The notes: a model not told the origin generated them from the sequence alone. 64,000 bases of DNA from Pyrenopolyporus hunteri (GCA_902806595.1 CADCXC010000013.1:868001-932000), one strand, 5' to 3'. Positions 11,228-24,929 are shown, numbered from the stretch's first letter. Made by a program: numbers and translations.

Positions 11228-14200
11228 TTTCGTCGGATGTATCTGCGATGTCTTACGATGATTTACGATTTTCCTTTTATATCCCCATTTTCTCTCCAGG
11301 GGTTGGGGGGTAGCTATGAGGTCCATCTAGTTGAACTAGCATTGGCACTACCATGGCCACTGACCCTGAGGATGTGCTCATAGCGCGGCCGAGCTTTTGC
11401 GTCTTTCGCTTCGGAGGCTTGCTTGTTGTATTGTTATTACCTATATAGTGTTTATGTAATATGAAAATCTTACGATCTTGGTTAACTACCTACCTAAGAT
11501 ACCTAATGCTAGTTTCGGAGAATCATGTCTGTGAAGGGTGTGCTGTGGGGACGGTACGAAGAAAAGGATGTAGGCTATACTCTTTCTGACTGGGTGGCTC
11601 ACTTCAAGACGAGGAGAATCCCTTTTCTTTGCTGGTTCAGACGGTCCTATTCGGGCTCTTAGAATCTCCTTCGAGTGTTAAATCTTTGGTTGTGTGTCTA
11701 CTTACATATTTGCCTAGGTACCTAGTAGGTGGGCGTGGCATTATTACCTTCATACCCCCTTACGCCCCAAGTAACCACTTAACACTTATAGCCGCTTGCC
11801 TGTACGTCACGTATCTGGTCTGGAATAATGCGATGGGATTTTGGAGGCACTATTTTATGAACCCACTAGAGGCTATTCAACCCCATAGTTGCTGTTGTTA
11901 TGATCGGCCGGGTTAAGGGATGCTCCTGTGCATACGGCTATAGTGAAGAACCAGACGGTTCGTCGGCGTCGGTTAAAGTGAGCCCAACTTCAAAATGAGA
12001 AGTTGGATAGTGGGTGACGACGGCTTGGTTCGATATCCCTCGAGCCGCTTGCTACCTATCAGCTCGTAGGCGACTCGATGGGACGTCGTCCATCAGGATT
12101 AGAACCTGACTTTAGGCAGTCTAACGAGAGGCACGAACCGCCTCTATCTTCGTATCTCCCTTTCGGTACTGGCCTACATTGGAACGAGCGCAGAGCAGGG
12201 CACGCCCCCGGGTTTACCTTGGTAACGCATGAATTAGCAGCTCCTCGAAATCCGGAATTGCTCAACATTGGCAGCATGTTCGTATTCGGCTGACTTACCC
12301 CTGAAGTACACCTTGCTGATTGCTATAGCTCTGGGGTCCTTACCTATGAGCTAGTCGTATATCGTCACCACCGGTCCGTATGTAATAAGAGACAGCCATA
12401 ATCTAGTCGAGGGTTGATGATTGAATGATAAGCTTCCGTGCTGTATGTACACGTCCGGAAGATATTTAGGGGGAAAGGAGGTTCAAAACTTGTTTTTTTT
12501 TTTTTAGACTTTCGTCTGATCTGTGATATAACCAGCTCCGGTCAGGGGTCCTTAAGCCCTTACGGATATTGCATGCTTAACCCTAAGGGAGGTCACCAAG
12601 AGATAAAATTCACCTGCAGTGAATACTTGATTTACCCCTTTTTATAAAGTAGATATTAGTGGAATAAATAGTATGCAGCATATCCCCAGGGTGTCGTCAG
12701 CGCTAAGTTGCCATGCTTTTTGGTCGGCGAGGTGCCTTGCATGCCCAAGATATTTTGGTCGCCGGTGCTGACTTTATGCCTCATATTATATAAGGATACT
12801 CGCTGTGACGAAGCAATGTACGCGCATGAACACGGTGCGCCACATCTGGCCCCGGATAAGTGTAATATCTTTATAATGTTAGGTAGGTACATACTACATC
12901 TCACCGGTTCAGCCTCGACTATCTAAGAACTGTAGCCGTCGGTGTAGAGGGAGTACCTAATACCCACTAGCAACACGGGGTAAGACGCCGAAATCGATAA
13001 CGGCGCCGGTTATAACGGTAGTCTGGACCACGCATCACGGGACCGAAAGGGAAGGAGGGGAAAGGGGGGAAAACGTGGCCGGTCTTAGATAACCGATCTT
13101 GGGCGGTTCCTGCTGACTTACATACATACACACGTAACAATGAGTGAGATATCAGGGATGAGAGAAGAGAGAAAGACTAAGTATGTCATTTAGTTGCTTC
13201 GATATGCTTCTAGCGTATACCTGTAGAGATCCCTCATGTATAGATGTAGGTAGGTAAGTAGGTGGGTATCCTATTTCACGCACCGGGGATGCTCGTCGCC
13301 TTACCCGTAGCACGCGCGCCCCTAGGCTCGACCAATCCAAGACGTATTGGCGCTGCTGACGCCCTCGTGGCACGAGGCGTCAAATGCAAGACATTTTCAT
13401 GCACCCGCAGGAGGGTGTGGACGTATACATGCCTTAGGCGCATTAGGTGGTAAGGAAGAGGATGTGGGTATGGAGGTATCTGCAAGTATAGCACAGTGCA
13501 GCTCGCACTACTGCGGGAGGTCGCAGAGTATGCGGCCTCGAATGTACCGTGGCGGATCCTATGTATGTAGGGAGGCATGTATGTCGCTCAAGATACATGT
13601 ATCTTACATGTAGATATCTTGCCCTACATTAGGCACCCTACATACCTATGTATCTACTCGGTTACATACAACTTGACCGAGTACTAAAAATATTCCAGGG
13701 GCCTCCAGAAGGCGGACTGGTGGTGGCTGCGGTTATACGGGTTTTTTGATAGATAGGAGGTAATTAGCTATATTTCCTCGCCTTTGTCTCGGCCTCAATC
13801 TTCTTTCTTTGCCTGAGACTACGGAAGCGTGTCCGCGTATTATGACCAATGGCGGACGAGCATGGCGGCAATAAGTAGGACGGTTGATGCGTACCTTTGG
13901 TAGAATTCTATGGTATACATACATTAACCATGTGTCCCTGGGGTAGCACGGGTACGATGGGATATGTCAACTATAACTACCTATATATATACATTTATCC
14001 ATACTAGGCCCCTCGACAGATCATATATATACCGCTGTAGCAGTACCTAACCGAGTCGAAGACGGGAAGGGTGCGACGTCGCGTCTACGTGCATACATAC
14101 ATTTCTACACACGGGACAGGGCTTGGCTGGGCTTGACCTCGCCGACCAAACCATAGGAATCGTCTAGGTTATATGGCTAGGTATCATGTATTAATCCATA

Positions 14201-16971
14201 TGAAATAGGGTACGTAGAGAGATAGATAACCTGAAGCGATTAGGCTTGGCCTAAATGTAAACCACGGATCGCGCCAGTACGTTTCTCCCCAGGTATGTAG
14301 GTATGTATCTACCAGGCTCTATGCGGGTAATCTATCTACGTCTATGTAAGTAGGTAGCTATGGCTTTGTGGAGAGTGGTTGCGCTCGCGCATGAATGGCG
14401 GGGGGCGGGGGACGGGAGCGCGAAGGAAGATGGCGCGGCGCGGCACGACGCACGCGCGGGGGGCGAGTCCTAAAGTAGACGGATACCACGAGGGCTGAAG
14501 ATCTGGGTGTCGTAACTATAGCGTATATTACCTACCCCCTAATGCATTTCGGCCGATGGAGTAGCTTTGGATGGTAGAATGGTTTATTAATTAAATAACC
14601 TACCTCCCTACTCAAGTATATTAGCATGTCTACCTACTATTTATACACGTCTATATGTCTATCTATGCCAAGTTGTTGGATAAGGTCAGAGGATAAGTAG
14701 CAAGTTAAAAAAGGAGGTTGAAAAATATACCTAGAATAAGCTATCTAAGTGAGAATTGGAGTAGGAATATAAGTGTTCGAGACATTCATCCACCCACACC
14801 TACGCCCACACCCATCTAACGTCTCCATAGGATCTAGAAAGAAGCTTGATGGAGGGGTTAGATGGATCCTACTGATCTGATATGTACCCTCCTATATGGG
14901 GTACTTTATCTCTCCACACATCATACATGCGTACAATATCGTGATCTCTCTAAAGACACCCTCGACGTCGTACAATAACAATAGGTAACACCGGTAGGTA
15001 GGTAAGTACCATACCTGATTCCCACTAGGCGCCGTTTGTTCCGTGAAACGAGCCCGCCAAGCCAGGAAGCAAGCGAGGAAATTAAACAGTTTACAATTGT
15101 ATATAATATCGTACAATCCAAACGCAGTAAGCACGCTGCCAGTGAGTAGTAGGTCGGGATGTGGCTATGCATGGTTATAGGCGGATAACTTATGTTTCTA
15201 TGTGTATAAAAGCTAGAAAAATATAACGTATAATAACATCAGCATCATATAGATATTACACGCGGTATATAGGTATATAGGTAGGTAGCTATACATACCC
15301 ATACCCTAGGTATGTAAGCAACCCGCGGGTAGGCTTGTCTTCCATGCACCTCATACCAATCCTTCCGCACTGGCGGGCCGAATCGCGTGCACGACGGCAT
15401 GTTGTACATCGTACATACCATGTACCTCACCCATCCGCATCGTATGTATACTTATAGCTAATACGGTCAGTCAGCCACCTGACAGCTCCAGCTTACATAC
15501 GGGCCCGCCTATACGATTTACACATAATGTATGTCTGACATCAAGACGTATCTTGGTAGGCCAACAGCTGAAAGATGACCACCATATATACTGAGGTGGG
15601 GTATATATCCTATATTACTTTCTGTGCATACGAAGTCGCGTGGCCACGAGCCCCGGGGGCTCGGGTTTTACTTAGGTAGGTATTAGCTTGAGCTGAGCTG
15701 AAGGTGTGTGTCATTGACGATCACACACTCCCAGATGTACATATGGAGAAAGGAGGAATGGTGGCAAATGAGTAAGCACATCGAATGGTATCTTCCCTGC
15801 TCGGGGTGTGTTAGGTAATTTCAACCACATGTCAATAATAGGGATGTCAAGTCTTGGTCGAGCTAGAGGAGTAAACGTTTAGGGGATACGTATTACGAAA
15901 CTTGGCTATGGATTTCTCCTCGAATCTGGTAAATAAACCAAAATAGGGGCTCAAGTCAACGCCACTTCAACACGAGGAACTTGGAACTTGGAACTTGAAA
16001 TACCGCCTATGATTGACACATCTACCTATATAGCCCGTGACAAAAGGACGTCCGCCTAGACTGACTGACATGTTGGATCCGGCTTCATGCGAAACCGTCC
16101 CTGTAACGTAAAAAGACCCTATGTTCTTTGGGAATATCTTCGAGTATCCCTCCACACCGAAGCATAAAAAAGTAAGTAAAACTAAATAAGCAAAGAATTC
16201 AATTACATAGCATATTGTTGTTTAAACAGCGAATGAAGTCTACCCTGCCCGGCACTGATGCGTATTTGCCTCAAAACCACGGGACACCTTTGGATGCCTT
16301 GGACGATTCCGTTGAACTTTTTGATCTCCTTCTACAGTCCCTGACCTATGTCCTACTTAAGGGTCTTTTTTCTTTTTCTTTTTCCTTCGTTTGCTTCTCG
16401 TCACGTCATTACGGTTGCCTTCGCTATGGCGGTCCGCCGCCTGCATTTAAGCAACGGTTTTGGTTTTACATTCTTCGTTGACCGTCTCATCTGTTTGATT
16501 CTTCTGGCGGACACTTAGCATGCGGCGGGACTAAAAACTCCTGGATAGGTGTATGCCATTATTGCATTTGTCCCACAACTGCTTCTCGGCCAGGTCTAGC
16601 TACAGCCATACGTAGCTTCAAATTGTATTTCCGGTTCGCCGGCTCTCACATAGGACTCCCCTACCCAGTTAACCCATGTGTCTCTTGACCTTAACGCCGG
16701 CCATGTGATTTGCTAGAGCCCGAAGAATCTACCCCCGACGAAAGGGCCTAGAAAGCCCCAAGCAAACCATAGAGATGGTCTTTTAGTAGTGTCAGGTTGT
16801 ATAGCCTCGGGAAATGTGGCTCATCGGGGTATTGCGGATGACACACTTTTACTCATCCGTGTCTTAGGCCCAGTGGTCTAAGTGAGCCCATTTGCTATTC
16901 TATACATGGCTCCATCCGAAAGGGCCCAAACGAACAGCCGCCTAACGTAGCTCCCCATCAGGCGAGCTGGC
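11228..16971. other. Gene-free convergent intergenic region
   Basis: 5.7 kb between the 3' ends of the LEA-like gene (+) and the RasGEF gene (-). It holds many short TAGG/TACC/CATG repeats (e.g. 13240-13270, 14290-14355, 15265-15330), a T run at 12491-12504 and a G-rich patch at 14396-14465. Both strands around 12060-12295 are open for about 70 codons without a recognisable domain. No RNA gene could be supported. Confidence 0.55.
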
Positions 16972-19900
16972 TCATAGGAAGCCAGATTCGGCTAGCACTC
17001 TGTGGTATCGATATGTAAGCCATTGCCTTAAACTGCGCCTAGTGTGAGTGATTAACAAACCTTACGATCTTCTCGTCTTCGCGTTCGCGCGGTTCTACTA
17101 TCAAACTCTTATCGTACATCTCATGGACATCACCGGCCGCTTGCATGTTGCTTAGGATATAATCCTGTAACTCGGGCACGGGCTGAAGCGAATACGGCGA
17201 GTTTTGGTACTGCTGAATGTCGCGGATCACTTCCGCCGTCTTCGCACGTTTGGCAAAGTTGATCATGTTGGTTTTCTTAATAATTGAGGGAATGCCGTCC
17301 TCGATGAAAGTAAGATCGGTGAGGTATACACCTGCAGAACGTGTTAACGAACAGGAAATTGAAGATGGGTGGAAGGAATGTGGGCAGTAACATACCAAAG
17401 AAAGGAATACATGGGGGGTTTGCTGCGTGTAGAGCCTCTCTGTACTCGCCAAAGTTCTTCGTGCTTGCCATTAGTCGTCGCATTGTTTCCAAGACAGCCT
17501 GGGTTCGGGCCGGCACTTGATCCCAGGTTCGCTTTAGACGAGCAATAGGGGCAGTGCCTAAGGCTGAGATGATGGACGTTAAAGTAGAGAAGTTGTTAAG
17601 ACTCCGGCATTTCTGAATTTGTTAGCGGCGTCAAACCTGCAAGAGGATACTTTAGAGATACTCACATCAGCGACCGAAACGAAGTGCTTGATGACGATGA
17701 CTCGCTTCTTCACATCCATCTGAGCCAGAATCATTTCTGCAACCCAGTTCGTCATTTGGTTAGAATGTAGAATCAGAGCCTTCACGTTAGGCGCCGGTTC
17801 TGGTTCATTCTCGCCGACCTTCCTCTGCCATGTCTTATTAAGACACTCTGTCGGCTTGATCCTGCCGTATAGTTTCGACTCGATGATTGTTAGTTGACGG
17901 GCGAATTCGGTTACGTCGATGTCGAGGAACTTCAGCTTCTTCATATTCTTAGGCATGATCGGGGGAGGAACGTTGTTATTGAATGTCTGAATCAAACGCT
18001 TGGATGAGATTTCTTTGCCGCTGAGTCGTTGGTCTAAGACGGACATGAGGTTGTTAGCACCGGGCGTTTCGGTAGACTTGACCGTGTCTCTTGCGAATGC
18101 ATAAACGTCGCGGATCAACTGCCTCGTCTCCTCGGTTGGCTCCTCCATCCAGAAATTCTCGAACCAACTCTTTATAATGTTCACAACGCGGAAACGAATC
18201 AACTTCTGCTTCCGATCCCTCCAAATGTCGTACTCGGAATTGCTCAACCCCTCCGGAGGCTGAATGTTGAAACGTTTGACAAGAAGCTCGAATAGTTCTC
18301 GTGCGTTGGTAAAAGATCTATAGGTCAAGAGGAACGTGTTGTTGAAGCTGAAGTCGGACTTGTCGTGTCTTGTGAGTTGCTCGACTAACGCTAACAATGA
18401 GCCGCCCTTAACTGCCGGCTGTGGTGCCTTGAGATCCCAAGATAGATCATTTTCAAGATCGAGTCGCAAGAATATTGGGGTTTCCTCAACCGGCGGGACA
18501 GTGGTTTGAGGAATGGCGGGCTCTCCCAAGAGCCTTGCGACTTTAGACGGGTCACCGGCCTTCCTGTGAATGGTTGTAGGTTCCGCATCGGGATATGACG
18601 CGGAGGTCACCAGAGGAGGCCTGGAATCCGGTCCGACGCGAGAGTCCGAGCGGAAATGCATCGTGTTATAAGCAGATATCGTCTCCCTTCTTTGCATATG
18701 GTCTTCTCGGATACGAGCCTCGTGCTGCTGCTGCAAGTTGAAGTGCACCTGTTCGGAGAGAAGCTGGAGAGAAAAGCCGATGTGGGACGAGTTCGTTTCT
18801 AGGGCTCTAGCGCACTGCCTGACATATTCGAGTCTGCCTTCTAACGACTCTCCGCGAACCTCGGCCCACTCGTCGCCCAAGGGGCCAGCGACGGCCTGAC
18901 ACCCCAAAATCAGATCAGAAATGTTATCGTATAGGCTTTGCTTATTGGTGCTGAAATCCGCAAGCTGAGGTGTCTGATAGGTGTTTCCTAGCGATGAAAG
19001 GTCGACAGACTCAATCATCGCAATCCAAGGCTTAAACATCTCCAGGACCTTCCCACCGGCACTACAGACGTTGTTGCCGATAAGCTCGTGCTTGTACGGG
19101 GATATGACTTTATCGGTAACCCCAAGGTTCTTTTCCAGCTCCCTGATGCTCGAAACTAGCATCCTCTTGTACTCGTCGAGCCGCTCAAGGAGTTTCCCAT
19201 CTAGAATTGCGGTTGGCTCGGTATAGCCCTCATCGTCATCTAAGAAATTCGAGGTAATCGGATCACGAGGACCGAGTCCATTATTTTGCCAGCTTCCCCC
19301 AGTCGTACTGCCTATGACGAAGCCGGGAAATAGCCGCGGAATTTCCTCGCCCCTTTGCTGCCTTGCGACTTCAACAAAGCTGAAAACGCCCCCTAACACA
19401 CCATCGGCTTCCTGCATACACTTTTGAACAGACTCCGCATTTGGCCAATCGGCGGCAGCAATATGTGAAGAGATGACCAATTTGGAAAACTTGGACATCA
19501 TATCTCGGAAATGAGGATATAACGCCTTGTTCGTAGAGATGATAGAAGGCTGACCGGAGTGGTTGTCAGTAGTACCGGAACCTGCGGCTAGGAGCAAGCG
19601 TAAATGGTCAGAGATGTCTTCCGCACGGGCAACATACTCCGACCTGTTATTGCTGGTAATCGCATCTCGGTAGCGGTCGATAGCACGCTTCATATTCGCT
19701 ATGAGGAGGTTCCACGACAAGGGCTGCGTAGTACCATCATCGAAAAAGGAACGAGGTATTGTGGCCGCGTGCGGGAGGTTAAAGCTAGCGCCCGTGAAGG
19801 ACGTGGCGGACGCCAGCGTCGGCGCTAGACCACCACCCACGGACATGGGGATGTTAGTATTGATGTAGGTCTCAACTCGAGATCGCATTCCATGAGAGGC

Positions 19901-20851
19901 ACTGTTAATAGAGTCCATGGACGGCGAGGGAGAAACGCCGACACTGTCGTAACCACGACGTCGCGAGGGCTACGCAACCGTGTGAGTCAAGAGGCCGAAA
20001 ACACATGTGGGCAGGGCTAATGTACTTACCAAGGAACTCATGGAACTTTTCGTGAGCAGTTCGCCCTCAAGTTCCGAAGCTGACGTTGCCTCCGAGTCCT
20101 CGTCTTCGTCTTGCATCAAACCTCTCGCCATCATCTCCGGAGGTACCTGTGTCTTCTTCGGCATATTTACATTCATCGGGTCCCTCGGGCCATTTTCGGT
20201 GAAGGACGTGGGCGATTCCAGCGGGAGCTCCATGCTGCTCTCACCGGTCATGGTATTATAATAAAATAATCTGCCGTCGGAGGTAGCTTGAGGTATCCAG
20301 AAGTCGGCGCCGGATTTTCTCGTAGTCCTCGTGCCCTCGAAGGGCAGTTCGTCCTGATCCGACTCATTTCCATCTTCAAACTCTTCTTCGTACGGTACTT
20401 GATCTTCCAGCTCGTCATCTCCGTTGTCGCCATCGACGTTCAACATCTGCTCGGGTATCTCTTCGGGGTTCGTGATGACCTGACAATAGTTACTTGGAAA
20501 CCAGCCGCGGACCCCGTTGATCACACCGTCCCACCATCCACTTTCCAGCTGAGTGATGACCTGGATCACGTCGCCTTCGTGAAAACTCAGACTCGTTCGA
20601 TCGTCGGCCTCATAATCGTACAGTGCTCGCACGTACAGGGTGCCGGGAGGCGCGGTACCAAGTATGCCGTTCATGGTGTATGCGTAAGCACGGTCACCGC
20701 TGGAACGGTCCAACGATGCCGGATTCCTAAGCTCAATAGCAGAGTCGGGATTCTTGTCGAGAGTGTTAGACCGGGACCTATTGCGCGAATTGTATGTGTT
20801 ATCCTTTTGGTTCGTTACTATTGCCGACACTGGAGACTGTGTCATGAGCAT
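16972..20851 (-). CDS. Cdc25-type Ras guanine nucleotide exchange factor (SH3-WW-RasGEF)
   Basis: Five exons on the minus strand: 20851-20030, 19969-17666, 17612-17396, 17331-17061 and 16999-16972, giving 1213 residues. Introns are 60, 53, 64 and 61 nt. Domains in order: SH3 (about 72-126, ALYDYEADD ... GWFPSNY), a WW-like segment (about 183-211, FWIPQATSDGRLFYYN), a long helical middle, RasGEF_N (about 793-906, from GGSLLALVEQLTRHD) and the catalytic RasGEF domain (about 955 to near the end; FLDIDVTEFARQLT, HFVSVADKCRSLNNFST, YLTDLTFIEDGIPS). It loads GTP onto Ras at the plasma membrane, upstream of cAMP/PKA and MAPK pathways. Intron ends were set so that the conserved strings SVADKCRSLNNF, IPFFGVYLTD and the C-terminal ESGFL are continuous. 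The last exon is only 28 nt. The WW-like unit lacks the second Trp. Sure of family; exon ends not verified by transcripts. Confidence 0.92.
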
Positions 20852-21056
20852 CGTGACGTGGGAAGCGCCAAGCGTAATTACGGAGAATTCGAAATAATGG
20901 TATTAAGAAGTCATACCCCGAGCCAATGCGGAAAGGGGAAACGAAGTAGGACAACGAGGCCAAGAGGTCAAACTCGCGCGGGTAGCCCGCTAGAATTGGC
21001 TTTGCGATAAGGAGGAAGCGAAGGTGGGAGCACAAGGACACGCGTTGATGGGTATC

Positions 21057-21086
21057 GCCGCCGCCGCCGCTGCTGCTGCTGCTGCT
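21057..21086. repeat. (GCC)4(GCT)6 trinucleotide repeat
   Basis: Four GCC units are followed directly by six GCT units, about 210 bases upstream of the RasGEF start codon. It probably lies in the leader or promoter rather than in coding sequence. Confidence 0.8.
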
Positions 21087-21883
21087 ATCGTGATCGGAAT
21101 CATTAATGGGAAGGGAGAGGGAATGAGCGGGTTCGGAACGATGGAATTGGAAGCGAAGACGAAGGAATACAAGAGTGGTAGTAGAAGAAGAAATGTCTAG
21201 TGTGAACGAATTGTCTTTTCCTCCTCTCAATCGAAACCTGTGCTATCTTTCCGATTTCGACTTTTTTTTTTTCTTGCCTACAAGCGCCGAAGGGGGGCTT
21301 GTTGTTGGCGAAGATTGACGCTGGAGATGATGTGAATGGTGGGAGACCCTTTTCTCTGGGCGGGTAAAGGAAAGTAAGGTAAGGAGTTCAATTCGCTGAC
21401 GAAGAAGGGCTAGTCCGGTCACCTCTCAGGACTGGCTTGTGGGCTTTCCCGGGCTAAGGAGCTGAGGGCTGAAAGAGTCAGACCCAGATAGGCAGCGGCC
21501 GTAACAAGTGTCGAGTTTTGGGTTACAGCCTATGGGATCAGAGCTGCTTGAAGGGTGGTGGTAGCAGTGATGGCAGTGGTAGTAAAAGAGAGCGTGTGGT
21601 GTGTCAATCGGCGGGAAGGGGAGGGGGGTGTGATTCTGACCCAGCCGATAAAACAGACCGGAATTAAGGTGGTAGAGAGGGCAGGTAGGGTAAGGTAAGG
21701 GTAGGTATTGTATTGTATTGTACAATACACACGATACTGTAAGGTAATGTAGGCTGTAGGCTGTATGCTGTAGGTAGTAGGCTTGGTTGGTAGGCAATGT
21801 AGGGGCGTGATGTAGGGGCGATGTAGGCGATGTAGGCAATGGAGGCAATGTCGGTAGGAGATCTTGAAAAATGTCGGGGTCTG

Positions 21884-21919
21884 CTGGGTCTCCTGGGTCT
21901 CCTGGGTCTACTGGGTCTA
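21884..21919. repeat. 9-bp tandem repeat CTGGGTCTM x4
   Basis: Four head-to-tail copies: CTGGGTCTC twice, then CTGGGTCTA twice. It lies in gene-free DNA about 1 kb upstream of the RasGEF gene. Confidence 0.8.
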
Positions 21920-24048
21920 CATACTAGGTTCTGTGCTGGGCCTTTTGGGTTCTTCTGGGTCCTCCCTCTCGTTACCCACCGTATCAATTTTCTGATCTCC
22001 CATAGGGTTGTATCGATGTATTCCTATGATGATACCTGCCGGGTACCTATCTAGCTATGTATTGTACTTATACCTCGCGCCTCTTACACGCTTAGTATAG
22101 CAGTAGCATCCAATTGTTGGTGGCATTTACAGTTTAGGTAACCGCTATGGTGGGTTAGCGGCAGTGGGCTAATCCCTATGTAGCATTAGTCGATGATCCT
22201 AGTGCTTGTATGTTCACACTCTGTACAGGTAGTAAGATAGTACCGAACCCCTCTTTCTTCTTCTCCTTACAAAATCAAAATTCTCCCTCTTCTGAAGGGG
22301 GCTGGCCCCTTTAATTTTTTTTTTCTCATTACCATCTGCTGGGGAATAACATAGTAGTCGTCGTCTCCCAAGCCGGCAATTTTAACGTATAAGTAGGTAC
22401 TACACCTATCTTTAGAGACGTTAATTAGGAACGAAAGTGTTCGAATACTCTGTATAAATTACGAAAACCCGGGTTCTTATTACATCGTACATGCAAGTCG
22501 ATTCTACCGGGAATCGAAAGGGCGTTATGGTGCATAGTACCTGTTATATTATGAGGTACATGTAGGTTTTGCGGTATAACATACATGTACATGAGCGAGC
22601 ATCTGAATGTCTGAATTGCAAGGGTTCAGATGCGAGGTATTGTACAACAGTATGCCAGTACCGAGCACGGATTATCAAGACACCCCGCTGGCGTGCTTCA
22701 TGTATAAATGTGCCGCAGAATTCGGATCTGGTAGCCTGTGTCGGGTTTCTCGACACCTTCTAGGAAGAGAAGGAGCTTATGTATAAACAGAGAAGGACTA
22801 CCTTCGGTAAGTATCGATTAGATGCCTCGGAGTAGTCGATGAACCCCTCTTGAGTTCATGTCTTGAGCCCATGCCAAGTCGGTCATCGATAGGGCTGATT
22901 CGATATCGACCTACCTTACCTGTGTCTTGCTACCACGTACGTACTATAGCACAATATATCCACGGAATAGTATTACTGCCCGTTCGAGAGGCACCAGATT
23001 TCAGGGGCAGGGATTGCAGAAAGGAAAAGAAAGGAAAGACAAAATTTTGATAGCAATCGGCTTGGAGTCGAGCAAGGGTTGTTTCGAGGCTGGCTAGATT
23101 ACGGTACGAATTCCTATATATACTGTGAAGGGACAGCAGAAGACCTCCGTGTCGGAACCGCTATAGCTGTACTGTACAATTTTCTAGTGATTGCTAGTAC
23201 GTAGGTAGGTAGGCATATAGAGGAAGCTTCAAGATTCAACCTCGGATAAGCTTACTTACATCAGAATACGACTTGTGATTACCAAAACTGAGGTAGCGTA
23301 TGCACGTCTTACCCTACGTTTGGGTTTGTTGCAACTTCCAATACGCGGTTCGTGGATGGACTCTTCATAGTCATGAGACAGCTCACCGTAAGTTCGGGTA
23401 TATACCGACAGCCAAGAAAAATGCTATACCATCATATCGGTTATATCAATGGGAATCTGCCAGAATTAGAGGTACCCTAAGAACTTCAGTATAGGTATCT
23501 ATTACGTTGGCAAGACGATGGAAGGGGTTTCGCTATTATCTTTACGAGATATTGTGTAGGTAGTACATATACACATGTATGCAGCTCCGGTAACCTCGTG
23601 CTTGTGTCTCTTGGCGACCTTACTTTGCTATATGGTATTGTACATATCTAATACAGTGCGACACCACAGGAGACGATATGCGTAATACGAACGAGGCATA
23701 AACATGATGGCATTCAGGGGTTAGTATAACCCTTAGGGTATATATGGTTCCTACATATAGAGAGGTTAATGCTAAACCCTAGGAATTACATACATCTGTT
23801 TATACGATAATCGTTGTGAAATCGTGGTGCCTCCTCTGTACGATCTTGTAGACATGTACCTAGATGTTTTGGACAGGCGTGTCGGGATATTTCGAAGATG
23901 CATAGAAGGCTTGGAAGCTTGTGTATAAGGATATCGTCCAACGAGCACCAAGCAAATAACGCCTTGACCTGCATGTTAAATGCGGAACACCTACTCTTTT
24001 CATATTAATGCTGGCAACCCTTAAACTTATCCCTGACTTATATATGTA

Positions 24049-24929
24049 CAAATCGTATCTAGGAAGTCTTCGTACACCTAACCTTTTTAAATATAAAAAT
24101 TTATAACTCCACCCTTTTAAACGTTATAAATCTGGAATAAATTTTATTAAATAGAGTAAAATTAACTGATTTTAACGGTATAGTTTTTATAAAAATAATT
24201 ATATTTTTGAAAAAAATAAAAATAAAAATACGTTGTTTTATTTTTATTAATAAAATTTTAATCGTAAATAACTTTTAATTTAATAAGTTATATATATAAT
24301 TATAATTTTTATAAAACTATATAAAATTTAAAGTTTTTATTAATATAATTTTTATTATTTAAAAGTTAATAATAAGTATTTAAAAATAAATTTAAAAAAC
24401 TTTTATAAATATTATAATATCGTATAAACTTAAGTTAACTAGTTTTAAAAAATTATTTTTAAACGTAAAATAAAGTCTTAAATATAATATTAAAGTTTCC
24501 CGGCGAAAAGTAAAAAGTTCGTTAAAATAAAAATGAAAAATAAAAAATATAATTAAAATATAATATATATTTAACATTTTATTAAAAATATAAAACGTTA
24601 ATAAAAATCTTCGAAATTTTATATTTAAACTTTTCGGTAATTAAATTAAATTATAAATATTTTTAATCTTTTAAAAATAGTTTATTACGGTTATTATTTA
24701 CGGTGTAAAATATTAAAAATTTCATTATTAAAAATAAAACGTTAATTATTTTATAACATTATAAATATACGTTTCAAAAGTTCGAAAAAATTAAATCTAT
24801 ATTTAAAACACTTATAATTAATTATATATAATTTTTCATTTTATTTAATTTAGAAGTGGTTGAGTTATAAGTGTTTAAATATAAAGTGTATAGTATTAAA
24901 GTGTACGAAGACTTCCTGGACACGATTTG
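24049..24929. mobile_element. RIP-degraded Tc1/mariner-type DNA transposon relic
   Basis: An 881-bp block bounded by 29-bp terminal inverted repeats (24049-24077 and 24901-24929) that match except at two positions. The inner 17 bases (24061-24077 against 24901-24917) are perfect inverse complements. TA dinucleotides flank both ends (24047-24048 and 24930-24931), the target duplication of the Tc1/mariner/pogo superfamily. A second pair, TTATAACTC (24101-24109) and its complement (24862-24870), suggests that a longer inverted repeat has decayed. The interior is extremely AT-rich with almost no CA/TG dinucleotides, while CG dinucleotides survive, as expected of RIP. Both mismatches between the terminal repeats are CpA to TpA changes. 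No transposase frame survives. The interior is too degraded to name the family. Confidence 0.8.

Larger units (their letters stand above)
20852..24046. other. Gene-poor region upstream of the RasGEF gene
   Basis: It contains the RasGEF promoter and leader, a triplet repeat (21057-21086), TAGGCTGTA/GATGTAGGC-type imperfect repeats (about 21750-21850), a 9-bp tandem repeat (21884-21919) and further TAGG/CATGTAC motifs. No supportable gene was found; frames of 60-140 codons here are low-complexity or lack any domain. Confidence 0.55.

Noticed and set aside
10355..11326. 323- and 209-codon minus-strand frames over the LEA-like gene
   Set aside because: Produced by the GC-rich, Gly/Asp/Asn-coding exon 2; low-complexity Leu/Val/Arg or Ser/Pro translations without any domain.
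12088..12112. T-arm-like hairpin on the minus strand (TCAGG stem, TTCTAAT loop) suggesting a tRNA
   Set aside because: The T-loop deviates from TTCRANN, and no matching acceptor stem, A box or anticodon arm is found upstream.
14396..14416. G-rich patch as a G-quadruplex
   Set aside because: Only three clear G-tracts of three or more; a stable four-tract structure is not obvious.
24392..24577. 61-codon frame within the AT-rich block
   Set aside because: Phe/Leu/Ile/Tyr/Asn-dominated translation expected from about 90% AT sequence; treated as part of the RIPed element.
24049..24929. AT-rich block as a centromere fragment or replication origin
   Set aside because: Too short for a centromere, and the inverted termini with TA flanks explain it better as a transposon relic.
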